64,000 bases of DNA, from the NCBI RefSeq assembly GCF_002024165.1, contig NZ_MWQN01000001.1, positions 1,426,001 through 1,490,000 of the forward strand, in the 5' to 3' direction. The notes beneath the pieces were generated by a model that ran no database searches, was not told the DNA's origin, and saw nothing but the letters and a program-made list of their open reading frames with translations. Made by a program: the position numbers and the translations under genes. Source of the DNA: Embleya scabrispora. GTDB lineage: Bacteria > Actinomycetota > Actinomycetes > Streptomycetales > Streptomycetaceae. Positions 39,106-49,797 of the stretch are shown here, piece by piece. How positions within the stretch are numbered: position 1 is the stretch's first letter; the number at the start of each line of letters is the position of its first letter.

Positions 39106-39656
39106 ACCAGGACGCCCTGTTCGAGGCCGTCGAGGCGCCCGACCCCAACGTGCCTCCCGCCGTGTTCAACACCCCCCTCGACGGCCCCCGTCGATACGCG
39201 ACGATGGACTCCCCCGTCGGCGAGTTGCTCATGATCGGCGACGGCCACTCGCTCACCGCCCTGTTCATGGGCGCGACGCCGGAAGCGGACTGGGTACACG
39301 ATCCCGGTGCGTTCGGCGAGACGAAGGCGCAGTTGAGCGCTTACTTCGCCGGCGAACTGCGCGAGTTCGACCTGCCGTTGGCGCCGGTCGGCACGGCCTT
39401 CCAACTCAAGGTCTGGTCGGCCCTGACCACCATCCCGTTCGGGCACACCATGTCCTACGGCGGCCTGGCGACGCGGTTCCTCGGCCAACCGACCGCCTCG
39501 CGAGCCGTCGGGCTCGCCAACGGTCGCAACCCGATCAGCATCGTCATCCCGTGCCACCGGGTGATCGGCGCGAACGGCACGTTGACCGGCTACGCCGGCG
39601 GTCTGCCGCGCAAGCAACGCCTGTTGGCCCTGGAGAACATCCGCGTCACGGGGTAG
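39102..39656 (+). CDS. ogt: Methylated-DNA-protein-cysteine S-methyltransferase
   Basis: A 184-residue suicide enzyme that removes O6-methylguanine or O4-methylthymine lesions. The active-site PCHR motif ([10 protein letters not shown], Cys ~152) is present with the DNA-binding HTH before it ([22 protein letters not shown], written in part) and the C-terminal [16 protein letters not shown]. The N-terminal ~90 residues are the usual beta-rich domain. Its ATG overlaps the alkA stop by 4 bp, so translation is coupled and both repair activities would be induced together. It ends 39 bp from the convergent AbiEi-like gene. Confidence 0.95.
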   Translation: MNQDALFEAVEAPDPNVPPAVFNTPLDGPRRYATMDSPVGELLMIGDGHSLTALFMGATPEADWVHDPGAFGETKAQLSAYFAGELREFDLPLAPVGTAFQLKVWSALTTIPFGHTMSYGGLATRFLGQPTASRAVGLANGRNPISIVIPCHRVIGANGTLTGYAGGLPRKQRLLALENIRVTG

Positions 39657-39694
39657 TGAGACCGCTTTCGACGACACCACCGCGGCCATGGGGC

Positions 39695-40606
39695 TCATGA
39701 CTGGAACGCTCGCCGCACGAGCCCGGCCACTCGTCCCCGGCGGAGCGTGTCGTGCCAGGTGAAACGCAGTACCAGGGCGCCCACGAGGGCGAGTTCGTTG
39801 GCCCTGGCCCGATCGCGATACAGCGCGTCGGGCCGCGAGTGCACGTCCACGCCGTCCGCTTCCGCGAAGACGGGCCGCAAGCCGGTGAGCCACGCGAGGT
39901 CCACCCGGGCCCGACCGCCGCCGGGTAGGGCGACCTCGTGCTGCAACTCGTCCGGCGCGACCCCGCCGCGCACGCAGTCGAGCCGTACCCGCGACTCCAA
40001 CGGGCTCTCGGCTCGACCGTCCGCTATCGCGAGCAGTGGTCGCACCCTGCCCGCGCCGGGACGGCCCGCCGACGCCCGCTCGATCCGCGCGAGGTCCGCC
40101 TCCCGCACCAGCCCCAGGTGCAGCGCCGAGTCGAGCACCGCGAGACCTTCCTCGGGTGACAACCTCGGGACGAGGTCGGCGAGGGTGCGCACCGGCGTCG
40201 TCACCGGCAGGCCGTCCACCATCACGATCTCGTCGGCTCGCAGCCGGCGGCGATACGCCACGATCCCCGGCCCGCCACGACGCGAGGCGGTGTCGGGCGT
40301 CGCCACGTGCACACATCCCTCGGGTGGCACGCCACGCATCCCGTGCAAACGGGCCGCACTGTGCAATACGGCGACGGCCCGCTCCCCATACGCCGCGAGC
40401 CCGGCGCGCAACCTCCCGCGCGAGGAGAGCACACATCGATCGGCATCGACGAGCCCCACGCCGCGTGCGATCTCGCGCACCTTCCCAGCATTCACGAGCC
40501 TTCGCCACACCTGTCCGGATACTCCGGCGGATGTCGCTCGATCCCGTGTCACCACTCCGTCGTACTGCCATGCCAGCTCCCGCAGGATTCGTAGGGCCTC
40601 TTCCAT
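39695..40606 (-). CDS. AbiEi-like winged-helix / DUF559 nuclease-fold protein
   Basis: A 303-residue protein of the actinobacterial AbiEi-DUF559 type. The N-terminal ~80 residues have a winged-helix/AbiEi-like pattern (GVVTRDRATSAGVSGQVWRRLV). Residues ~185-300 resemble the Vsr/DUF559 endonuclease fold: ESPLESRVRLD, GRARVDLAWL, FAEADGVDVHS with the catalytic-type Glu-Asp, and YRDRARANEL then VLRFTWHD. In this fold Asp/Glu residues coordinate metal for DNA cleavage. No cognate AbiEii toxin gene is adjacent. ATG at 40606 fits the N-terminus, though the ribosome site is weak. Its upstream region holds two perfect DnaA boxes. Function could be phage defence, mobile-element remnant or repair; unproven. 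Confidence 0.7.
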   Translation of the reverse strand: MEEALRILRELAWQYDGVVTRDRATSAGVSGQVWRRLVNAGKVREIARGVGLVDADRCVLSSRGRLRAGLAAYGERAVAVLHSAARLHGMRGVPPEGCVHVATPDTASRRGGPGIVAYRRRLRADEIVMVDGLPVTTPVRTLADLVPRLSPEEGLAVLDSALHLGLVREADLARIERASAGRPGAGRVRPLLAIADGRAESPLESRVRLDCVRGGVAPDELQHEVALPGGGRARVDLAWLTGLRPVFAEADGVDVHSRPDALYRDRARANELALVGALVLRFTWHDTLRRGRVAGLVRRAFQS

Positions 40607-40657
40607 TCCCGGATCCTGGTCCGTACGGCCGGTCGCGGGGTGCCGGCGAGGGGGAGC

Positions 40658-40684
40658 TGTGGACAACCGGGCACTTGTGGACAA
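40658..40684 (-). promoter_or_regulatory. Two perfect DnaA boxes (TTGTCCACA) upstream of the AbiEi-DUF559 gene
   Basis: TGTGGACAA occurs at 40658-40666 and 40676-40684, the exact complement of the actinomycete DnaA box TTGTCCACA, 18 bp apart centre to centre. A partial third copy (TTGTGGCGC) follows at 40686. They lie in the 214-bp gap between the AbiEi-DUF559 and metallophosphoesterase genes. No AT-rich unwinding region or replication gene is adjacent, so this is not oriC. Confidence 0.7.
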
Positions 40685-40820
40685 CTTGTGGCGCGCTTTG
40701 CCGGATTCGCGGATGATCTTCAGCTGCTCGACACCTTCATGATCATCGAGGGCCGCCGAACGGCCGGCCCCAACCGGTGTGATGGACGCGTCCCCACCGC
40801 CTCCCGTCCCGAGGATCGCC

Positions 40821-42025
40821 ATGCCCGACATCCGCAAGCACCGGCGCATCGCCGCCGTGTGCGCCGCGCTCGCCCTCACCGCCGGCGCGAGCGCCGCGTA
40901 CGCCGAGAGCCGCCCCGCCCCCGCGCGGCCGCCCCCGCGAGCACGGCCCCCGCCGCACCCGCCAAGGTGTCCTTCAACGTCGTCAGCGACGTACAGGGCG
41001 ATCTGGCGGACTTCGGCCGGGCGCTCGACCAGATGAAGGTCGTCAACCCCGACAGCCGCGCGCTCGTGGTCAACGGCGACATCACGCCGCGCGGCTACAA
41101 GGCCGAGTACGACCAGGTGAAGCAGGTCCTGAACTCGCGTCCGCATCCGGCGAACACGTACTTCACGATCGGCAATCACGAGTTCTACGTGCCCAAGTAC
41201 TGCAACCCGGACAAGCTGTGCCAGGACACCTGGCCGAATGGCACGACCGAGCAGTCGCTGTTCCAGAACTTCTACGACTTCACCGGGCTCGACAAGGTCT
41301 ACTACGAGCGCGTCGTCGACGGGGTGCCGATGTTGTTCCTCGGCACCGAGAAGTACATGAAGTACAGCGATCCGACCAAGTGGGACGAGGTGTGGTTCAG
41401 CGAGGAGCAGCTGACCTGGCTCGAGCAGCGGATGAACTACTGGGAGGCGCAGGGCAAGCCCACGTTCGTGTTCTCGCACCACGTCCTTCCGGACACGGTC
41501 TCGGGCACGCGCAACAAGCTCTACAAGTCCGACTACCTCCAGGCCGACCGGCTCATGAACATCCTGGGCGCCCACAAGGACGCCGTACTGTTCACGTCCC
41601 ACACGCACTGGGATCTGAATCTGTCCGACTGGGCCGTGCGCAAGGTCGTACCGGGGACCGGCAACCTCGAAGGCTTCACGGTCGTCAACACCGGCGCCGT
41701 GCAGACCCAGTGGACCGACAACGGCACCGGCGGCGAGAGCGCGCTGGACGGGCTGGAGAACAGCGGGCTTCAGGTCGAGGTCGCGAACGACCGGGTGACG
41801 ATCAAGGCGCGCGACTTCCGGCGCAACCAGTGGATCAAGGAGCTGAACGTCCCGCTCCACACCAAGTGCGCGGCGGCCAAGCCGTGGACGGAGTCGATGA
41901 CGTACAGCAACGGCGACACCGTGGTGTGGAACGACCGCACCTGGCGCGCCAAGTGGTGGACACGCGGCGAGACGCCGGGCACGACCGGGCCGTGGGGTGT
42001 GTGGGAGGACCGCGGCGCCTGCTGA
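40821..42025 (+). pseudogene. Secreted metallophosphoesterase with CBM5/12 tail, apparent frameshift
   Basis: Two reading frames join into one recognisable protein. The first, from the ATG at 40821, gives a Sec signal peptide (RKHRRIAAVCAALALTAG, cleavage after AYA around residue 28). The second frame, from about 40940 to the stop at 42025, gives a metallophosphoesterase domain (FNVVSDVQGD, LVVNGDI, TIGNHEF, VFSHHVLP, FTSHTHWD: the metal-binding Asp, Asn and His set) and a C-terminal ~50-residue carbohydrate-binding module (CBM5/12: WTESMTYSNGDTVVWN, AKWWTRGE). The frames switch within a C/G-run region around 40905-40940. Either a sequencing/assembly error or a real 1- or 2-base indel would explain this; in the latter case export is lost. 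Confidence 0.75.
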
Positions 42026-42046
42026 TCAGCGGCGACCGAGCCGATT

Positions 42047-42080
42047 GGGGGTGGGACCGTACCTGGGCGGTCCCACCCCC
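42047..42080. terminator. Hairpin between convergent phosphoesterase and PP2C-like genes
   Basis: A 13-bp perfect stem (42047-42059 with 42068-42080) closes an 8-nt loop, 22 bp after the phosphoesterase stop and 86 bp from the minus-strand stop. Confidence 0.8.
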
Positions 42081-42165
42081 GTCCGCGGCGCCGAATCCCG
42101 CGGGCAGCGGCGCGGCGGCGGCTCGGGCCAGGTGGTGTGCGCGTCGGGTCGAGCGCACATGAGCG

Positions 42166-43113
42166 CTACCGGGCCGCCCCGGCACGAGGTCCGGCCGTTG
42201 TCGCGCCGGGCTGCGCGTGCAGGCCTGCCGCCGTGAGGGCCGGCTCCGCGTCGGAGGTCGAGGTCGCCGGCAGCCGAGGCGGCCCGATGGTGGGATCGAC
42301 CCGCACGAGGGTGAGGTCGCCGTCGGCGAGCACGCCCGCCCGCCGACGCGCGGCCACCCATCGGGCGAGTCCCGAAGGGCCACTTGCCGCCGGTTCCCGC
42401 AGTTCCTCCCACGGCCGCCCGCCCGCCAGTGCCGTGCGCAGGAACCACGCGCCCGCCGTGTCGTTGGCGACGTACAGCAGGTCGCGGTCGGTCCAGGTGC
42501 CTCGCGCGCACCGCACCCGTCGGGCGACCGCCGCAGGATCCGCGCCGTTGCTGGTCGCGACATCCATCCGCCGAGAGGTCGGGAACACGCGCCAGAGTCG
42601 GTCGCCACGAACCTGGAAGAGGTACGCGTCGCCGAGCACGGCCGCGGCCCACTGGCCCCGTCCCGACAGCCATGGATGCGGTGCGAGGTGCGCGGCGAGG
42701 ACTGCGGACGCGTGCGCTCCTCGGGTCAACTTGCGGAGCTCGTAGGGCTGTACCGGCATCCCGCGCCGCTCCCGTTCGACCAGGTAGCGCCTGGTCAGGT
42801 CGGGCCATCGGTCCGCCGCTCGCGCCAACACGTCCGCGAAGCCCGTACCTGCGCACAGCAGCGGTGTGGGCGCCGCCCCGCAGGCGCGGACCAGGAGTTC
42901 GGCCCAGCGCCGTGCGAGCAGGCTCTCTGCGGCACCGTCCGCGAGCGCGACACGCAGTGCACCGGGGCGGTCCACCCGGGCCCTCCTGCAGGCCGGCCCG
43001 GCCGGGGTCAAAAACCCCCGGCCGGCGCCGTCACCGATCCAAACCGCGTCCTCGTACTCGAGTGGTTCGCCTTCGTGCCGGTGCAGCGCCAGGACCGTGA
43101 CGTTCGCGCGCAC
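42166..43113 (-). CDS. PP2C-like (protein phosphatase 2C fold) protein, putative
   Basis: A 315-residue cytoplasmic protein with the landmarks of a divergent PP2C phosphatase: acidic YEDAVWIGDGAG (residues 20-31), VALADGAAES (55-64, cf. the family's VADGxGG) and GDAYLFQVRG (161-170). The C-terminal metal aspartates are unclear, so activity is uncertain. GTG at 43113 has AGAGGAGA 8 nt upstream, which decides the start; the frame is open to 43275 inside the siderophore gene. It follows that gene on the minus strand, 34 bp after its stop, so the two are likely one operon. Its partner kinase, if any, is not visible here. Confidence 0.55.
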   Translation of the reverse strand: MRANVTVLALHRHEGEPLEYEDAVWIGDGAGRGFLTPAGPACRRARVDRPGALRVALADGAAESLLARRWAELLVRACGAAPTPLLCAGTGFADVLARAADRWPDLTRRYLVERERRGMPVQPYELRKLTRGAHASAVLAAHLAPHPWLSGRGQWAAAVLGDAYLFQVRGDRLWRVFPTSRRMDVATSNGADPAAVARRVRCARGTWTDRDLLYVANDTAGAWFLRTALAGGRPWEELREPAASGPSGLARWVAARRRAGVLADGDLTLVRVDPTIGPPRLPATSTSDAEPALTAAGLHAQPGATTAGPRAGAAR

Positions 43114-43147
43114 CGTGCCGTCTCCTCTGTGGTGGTACGAGAACCTC

Positions 43148-45061
43148 TCAGCCGCGTACGTCCGCGATCGGGTTGGGGATGTCGACGTAGACGGACTGGG
43201 TCTCCAACGGGACTTCGAGTTCGTCGAGACCCGCGACGCGGGTGAGCAGGTTGGCTTTGCACCGCAGTGTGGCACCGTCGAGGAGGCGGTCCACCAGCGG
43301 GCGTCCGGCGGGGTGATCCGTGCGGGTGCGCACCAGTCGATCGCGGAAGATCGCGATCAACGCCTGTTCGTCCGCCAGTCCTTGCGCACCCATCGCGCCC
43401 ACGAGGCCGAGCACGTTGTTGATCGCCAGGTAGTAGCCGAGCCGTTCGTCGATCACACGGTCGGAACACCACGTGCCCAGGTCCCGACCCGCGCCCGGGA
43501 GCCAACGCGCCAGACGGGCGCCGCGCTCGGCGGAGAAGTAGTAACCCTGATTGCCGCGATAGCGACCACCGATGGGGCGGCCGTCGGTGTCGAGCACGAC
43601 CATCGTGTTCTGCTGATGCGCCTCCAGACCCAGGCCGTATTCACCGTGCAACCACAGGATCGGCGCGACCAACACGTCCAGATAGCGCCGGAACCACGAC
43701 TCCGCCGTCTCCCGAAGGGGTGTCGCGGTACGCGCGGCGAGCGTGTACAGCACATCGGCGAGCATCGACCGGCCCCGCGCCAGATCCGGGCGCGGAGCGG
43801 CCAGGCCCGCGATGCAGTGCACGCGATCGCGCGCGCCGAACGGGTTGTCCCGCACCACGAGTTCGAGGCCCGACTCGCCACGCCCACCCGGGATGTCGAC
43901 GGCGATCCAGCCCAGGTCGCGCAGCACGTCGAAGCCGGGATGGGCGGAATGCATGACCCGCTTGAGACCGGCGTCGAGCATCCGGTGCACCGCGAGACCG
44001 CGGCGCAGTTCACCGCGGTGGTTCTCGCGCCGGGAGTTGGTGATCTCGACGCCGAGCGAGGTCTTGAGCATCACCGGCGCGCCGGAACGGTACACCGTGC
44101 GCAGCGAGGACGTCGCCGACCAAGCGGGACCGCCGGGCCCCAGGTCGCGCAGCAGGCCGCGATCCAGAAGGGCCGCGACGCCCGGGCGGGCGAGCACGTC
44201 CCGGGCCTGCCACGGGTGCGCCGGCAGCGCGACCATGCCCGGCGGCAGGTTCACGTCGCCTTCGGCGAGGCCGGCGAGGACGACCGGCACAGGCCGGCCC
44301 AGGTCACCGTCGTGAACCGCGACCGAGGGGTCGACGGCGAACCAGTGCAAGGGGAACGAGCCGCGGAGTTCCGGCGAGTAGCGCGGCGAGGAGGGCCCGT
44401 ACATGCCCTGCCGGGATGCCGGTGAGGGGTGCATCGGGTGACCGAGCACGATCGACTGCTCGGTGCTCAGGAACGGTGTGGTTCCGGCAGTGTCCTCGGG
44501 CGACTTGCGCCGCTCGGAGAGGTGGTGTGCGATCCGCCGGGTGGAGTCGATGACCCGGTCCGTCATGTCGGCGATCGCGGTGATCGAGCCGACGCGACCG
44601 TGCGCGGCCTCGATCGCGAGCAGGACCGCCAGCGTGGTGGCGTCCAGTGCGACGCCGCTGCTCAGTCGGACCGGTCCGAATCGGTGCATGCCCGTCTCGG
44701 ATCGATACAGGATCGGCGCGACGACGGTGCTGGCGGTCGCGGGCAACGGAAGCCGTAACGGGCCGTCCGCCGGTACCACCGTTCCGCTTTCGCGGATGCG
44801 GCAGCGCAGCAGATTTTCTATGGCCGCGTGATCGGCGGCGCGCGCCGGCACGGGATCGAGCAGCGGATCGGTCGAGACCCGGTCACCGGGTCCGGAGTGC
44901 CGCGCCGCGCCGAGTACCGCGCCGGTGCGCGGGTGTTCGGGTTCGACGTGGGCCGGATGGTCGCGCGCCGGCGAGGGTTCGTCGCCGGCGGGCCCCGGGG
45001 TGGGCTTTCGAGGGCTGCCCGGTCGCGCCGGCTCCGGAAGCGCCTCCGCGGATGTCGACAT
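43148..45061 (-). CDS. IucA/IucC-family NIS siderophore synthetase
   Basis: A 637-residue NRPS-independent siderophore (NIS) synthetase that would ligate a carboxylate (citrate type) to an amine or alcohol using ATP. After a ~70-residue disordered N-terminus the core shows ALPAHPWQ, LKTSLGVEITNSRRENHRG (ATP/carboxylate site), LHGEYGLGLEAHQQNTMVVLD (family signature) and GYYLAINNVLG. The ATG at 45061 has GGGGAGG 12 nt upstream. Together with the PP2C-like gene it forms a minus-strand pair. No transporter, decarboxylase or second synthetase is adjacent, and no iron box is seen upstream, which is unusual for a siderophore gene. Confidence 0.88.
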   Translation of the reverse strand: MSTSAEALPEPARPGSPRKPTPGPAGDEPSPARDHPAHVEPEHPRTGAVLGAARHSGPGDRVSTDPLLDPVPARAADHAAIENLLRCRIRESGTVVPADGPLRLPLPATASTVVAPILYRSETGMHRFGPVRLSSGVALDATTLAVLLAIEAAHGRVGSITAIADMTDRVIDSTRRIAHHLSERRKSPEDTAGTTPFLSTEQSIVLGHPMHPSPASRQGMYGPSSPRYSPELRGSFPLHWFAVDPSVAVHDGDLGRPVPVVLAGLAEGDVNLPPGMVALPAHPWQARDVLARPGVAALLDRGLLRDLGPGGPAWSATSSLRTVYRSGAPVMLKTSLGVEITNSRRENHRGELRRGLAVHRMLDAGLKRVMHSAHPGFDVLRDLGWIAVDIPGGRGESGLELVVRDNPFGARDRVHCIAGLAAPRPDLARGRSMLADVLYTLAARTATPLRETAESWFRRYLDVLVAPILWLHGEYGLGLEAHQQNTMVVLDTDGRPIGGRYRGNQGYYFSAERGARLARWLPGAGRDLGTWCSDRVIDERLGYYLAINNVLGLVGAMGAQGLADEQALIAIFRDRLVRTRTDHPAGRPLVDRLLDGATLRCKANLLTRVAGLDELEVPLETQSVYVDIPNPIADVRG

Positions 45062-45824
45062 GTGCGGTACGTACCTCCCCTGGTCTGCACGGCCGTGGGT
45101 CGGACTACGGTTCGGATCGTGGACGCGGTCCATTCGCCACCGCTCCGAGGGACGTTCACCGTACGGCAATCCGCCGGTTATCAGAATCATGTCCCGCAAC
45201 GGGCCCGCGTGTGCGGGCTTTGCGCGATGGCAACCCCTCGTCATGATCCGCGACGCCGGCGGGCACGGCATCGGCGGCGGATGCGAACCGCCGCCCGAAA
45301 CGTCGTCACCGAGCGGTCCGGAGGACTCCTCCGCACGATACGAACCTCCCGGTAAGAGCGGCGTCAACGGCCGGAACAGGCGGCTCCGGGCCGGTTTTCC
45401 GTCCGCCTGCGCCGGCCCGCGAACATGCCGGCGGGCCTGGGGCGGATCCGTCCGTCCGCCGGCGTGGCGATCGGGACGGACGAGAGGAAGCCGCGCGGCG
45501 CACCCCTCACTTCCACAAGGAGCTTGCACCACTTCGGGACGCCTCGGGGCACTTGTGGAGGATATCGCTGGGATGATCGCGTGATCCGCGGATCGCCATC
45601 ACGCATCGTCGTCATGCGGTTACGATACGAACGCCCTTGTCCGCAGGCACCGAGAGTCGCACGCGAAGGGAGTCACCCGTCCCATCCGCGCGTCCGCGTC
45701 AGAGCCCGCACCCGCAGGCGACTCCTTCACCGTCCGACTCGGCCGATCTCGGCTACCCATGCGACGAGTTCGACCGCACGTGGTCGCCGTGGGCGCGGTA
45801 CGCCCGCACGGGCCGGGGAGGGGG
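45062..45824. other. 763-bp region without recognisable gene
   Basis: This is the upstream region of the siderophore gene plus the tail end of the HATPase gene. Nothing coding is supported on either strand. A small plus-strand hairpin (GCCCGC-GTGT-GCGGGC then TTT, 45203-45221) lies 140 bp upstream of the NIS gene start; it is weak and could be chance. Slightly AT-richer stretches occur at ~45580-45650. Confidence 0.5.
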
Positions 45825-46247
45825 TCAGGCGACCGGCCACGGCAGGATCACCCACAGCGTCTTGCCGTCCGGGTGGGCCTCGATGTGGATCTGACCGGCG
45901 AGTTCGGTGACGATGTTGCGGACGATCAGCAGGCCGCGGCCCGACGTGTCGTCGACCGTCTCCAACAGGGCGACCGGGCGGTAGGGATGGCGGTCGCGAA
46001 CGCCCAGCCACAGCCAACCGTCGTGCACGGTGCACGTCACCGAGACCTCCGGCGACAGTACGGCCGCGTGTTCGACGGAGTTGGTGATCAGTTCGGAGGC
46101 GACCAACTTGAGGGCGTAGCCCAGGTCGTGCCCGTAGGGCAGTCCCCAGTAGGTCAGATGGTCGGCGAGGGCACGCCGGGCCTGTGCGACGGAGGCGGGT
46201 TGGGCGGGCAGGGTGAACCAGCAGGATCGCTCGTATCCCGTTCCCAT
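45825..46247 (-). CDS. HATPase_c (RsbW/anti-sigma-like) ATP-binding regulator
   Basis: A 140-residue protein with the GHKL ATPase fold of Streptomyces anti-sigma-type ATP-binding regulators. The N-box region is KLVASELITNSVEHA, with the conserved Asn binding Mg-ATP; the G1-like loop DRHPYRP and G2-like TSGRGLLIVRNIV follow. No sensor domain is present, so it acts by protein interaction, typically with a sigma factor or anti-anti-sigma protein. The start has AAAGGGG 5 nt before the ATG. No STAS partner is adjacent. Confidence 0.88.
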   Translation of the reverse strand: MGTGYERSCWFTLPAQPASVAQARRALADHLTYWGLPYGHDLGYALKLVASELITNSVEHAAVLSPEVSVTCTVHDGWLWLGVRDRHPYRPVALLETVDDTSGRGLLIVRNIVTELAGQIHIEAHPDGKTLWVILPWPVA

Positions 46248-46486
46248 GTCACCCCTTTCGGCACCGCGCCTCAGCGTACTGACCGGCGCGCTTGCGGGCG
46301 CGCGGTTGACGATTCGTCACATCGCTACGATTCGATGATCGGTCGCGTGTGTGAGCGAAGGTCGACATGGGCAAGACCATCGCAGTCCACGTCCCTCCCG
46401 GCGTGTGATTGTGAGCGCCGAACAACGGCATTCCTTCGTGAATGACCGGATTGTGCACGGTGCGGATTCCAGAAGGGTGACTACCT

Positions 46487-46984
46487 GTGGTGGAAGATCT
46501 CGATGCCGTCGAACAGGCCATGCTGGCCAATCTCCTCGACGGTCGGCGGCCTCGTCGGCGCAGTTCGGAAACGCCGACCCGGTCCAATCGACAACACCAG
46601 CCGCCGCAGCAGCGCCGTCAGGCGCAGTCGGTGCCGCGCGCTGTCATCCCGGCGCCGGCGCCCGCCGCGGCTCCCAATCGGGACGCTACGCGCGTACTCG
46701 ACATCGGTCGGGTGATCAAGCAGATCGACCCCAGGACCACCCCCGAGCAACGCCACGCGATGGCGACGAGTTGGACGCAGCTGGACCTGACGGCGGCCCA
46801 GGTGTTGGCCTGGCTGACCGCCGGCATCCTGCCCACCGAGTACAAGCTCGCGGCCGCGTGCCTGGAGCGCGGCCTGACCCCGCAGGACATGAAGACCCGC
46901 CTCGAGGGCGTACGCGTGGTGGAGCGGCTGCGCAGCGAGGGCGTCGACGGGGTGGTGGCGCTGCTGCGCAGCGGTGCCGCGTAG
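46487..46984 (+). CDS. Hypothetical protein, 165 residues
   Basis: Not recognised. The N-terminal ~60 residues are low-complexity Arg/Gln/Pro/Ala. The C-terminal part (~65-165) is helical: IGRVIKQIDPRTTPEQRH, AAQVLAWLTAGILPTEYK, AAACLERGLTPQDMKTRLEG and a VVERLRSEGVDGVVALL helix. GTG at 46487 has an AAGGG site 9 nt upstream. No signal peptide. It is divergent from the HATPase gene across 239 bp and lies upstream of the MFS gene with its own promoter between. Confidence 0.55.
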   Translation: MVEDLDAVEQAMLANLLDGRRPRRRSSETPTRSNRQHQPPQQRRQAQSVPRAVIPAPAPAAAPNRDATRVLDIGRVIKQIDPRTTPEQRHAMATSWTQLDLTAAQVLAWLTAGILPTEYKLAAACLERGLTPQDMKTRLEGVRVVERLRSEGVDGVVALLRSGAA

Positions 46985-47028
46985 AGACCACATCGAGGCA
47001 CATCGCGGGCCCGGGCCGTGGATGATCA

Positions 47029-49129
<2,101 letters not shown>

Positions 49130-49198
49130 GCGATGTATTGGAGCGGAGTGTCGCGTTGCCACGCCCTGCGATCACTCGAACGAGGGACACTGTGTCGC

Positions 49199-49719
49199 GT
49201 GAACGAGTGGGAGCTGTGGCGCCAGGACGACAATGGCGCGCGTTTGCGGATCCGGGGTCACGCCGACCGGGTCGCGCGATCGCCGGGCGGTGGGTGATCG
49301 AGTCCGGGATGCCGCACAAGCAGGTGTCCTGGGTGGCCGGGCCACGCGTCCCGACCTGTCCGACGCCGGCCGACACCGCGGACCTGACCCAAACCCTGTC
49401 GGCGGATCCGGAGCCGTCGGGCACCGCGTTCCTCTCCGCGTTTCGGCGGGTCGGCGGGTCATTGCGGGACGACGGTCGGTTGGAGCCCGACACCATCGCG
49501 GCCGTGTTCCGCGCCGTGTGGGACACCGCCGAACCCGCCGTCGGAGACCGGGAGTCGGGGTCGGACACCGAACCCGGGCATGCCGATGAGCCCGTGTCCG
49601 CACCCGGCCGGGCCCGGGGCCATCTCACTCACGCCGCCGTCATGTTGCGGATTCGGGACCCGCACGCGGTCATGCGCCGGCAGGATCTGCTCGACCTCGT
49701 GACGCACGTGCCGCGCTGA
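49199..49719 (+). pseudogene. Small SPOR-like gene with apparent frameshift
   Basis: Two frames join into one plausible protein. From the GTG at 49199 the first frame gives VNEWELWRQDDNGARLRIRGH, the start of a family of short Streptomyces proteins (WELWRQDDNG). It stops at 49297. The other frame continues from about 49280 with IAGRWVIESGMPHKQVSWV, which is how relatives go on, and runs to the stop at 49719. A single base near 49276-49284 (GTCGCGCGATC) missing or in excess explains the switch. The C-terminal part has a helical LTHAAVMLRIRDPHAVM segment. GAGGGAC lies upstream of the GTG. Sequencing error and genuine decay are both possible. Confidence 0.6.
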
Positions 49720-49797
49720 CGGCGGTCGCCGGGCAGCTGATCGACCGGGGGGTCGGCGTCGCGGGGGCAGGGACACCCATCGACTCAGGGGGAATCG

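Noticed and set aside
40658-40684. DnaA boxes as chromosomal origin
   Set aside because: Only two boxes, no AT-rich region and no dnaA/dnaN nearby; treated as a regulatory pair instead.
40640-40940. Upstream extension of the phosphoesterase frame
   Set aside because: Arg/Pro-rich and without a signal peptide; the real N-terminus is in the other frame at 40821.
45203-45221. Small hairpin with TTT before the siderophore gene
   Set aside because: A 6-bp stem is common by chance at this GC content, and it points away from the gene's transcription.
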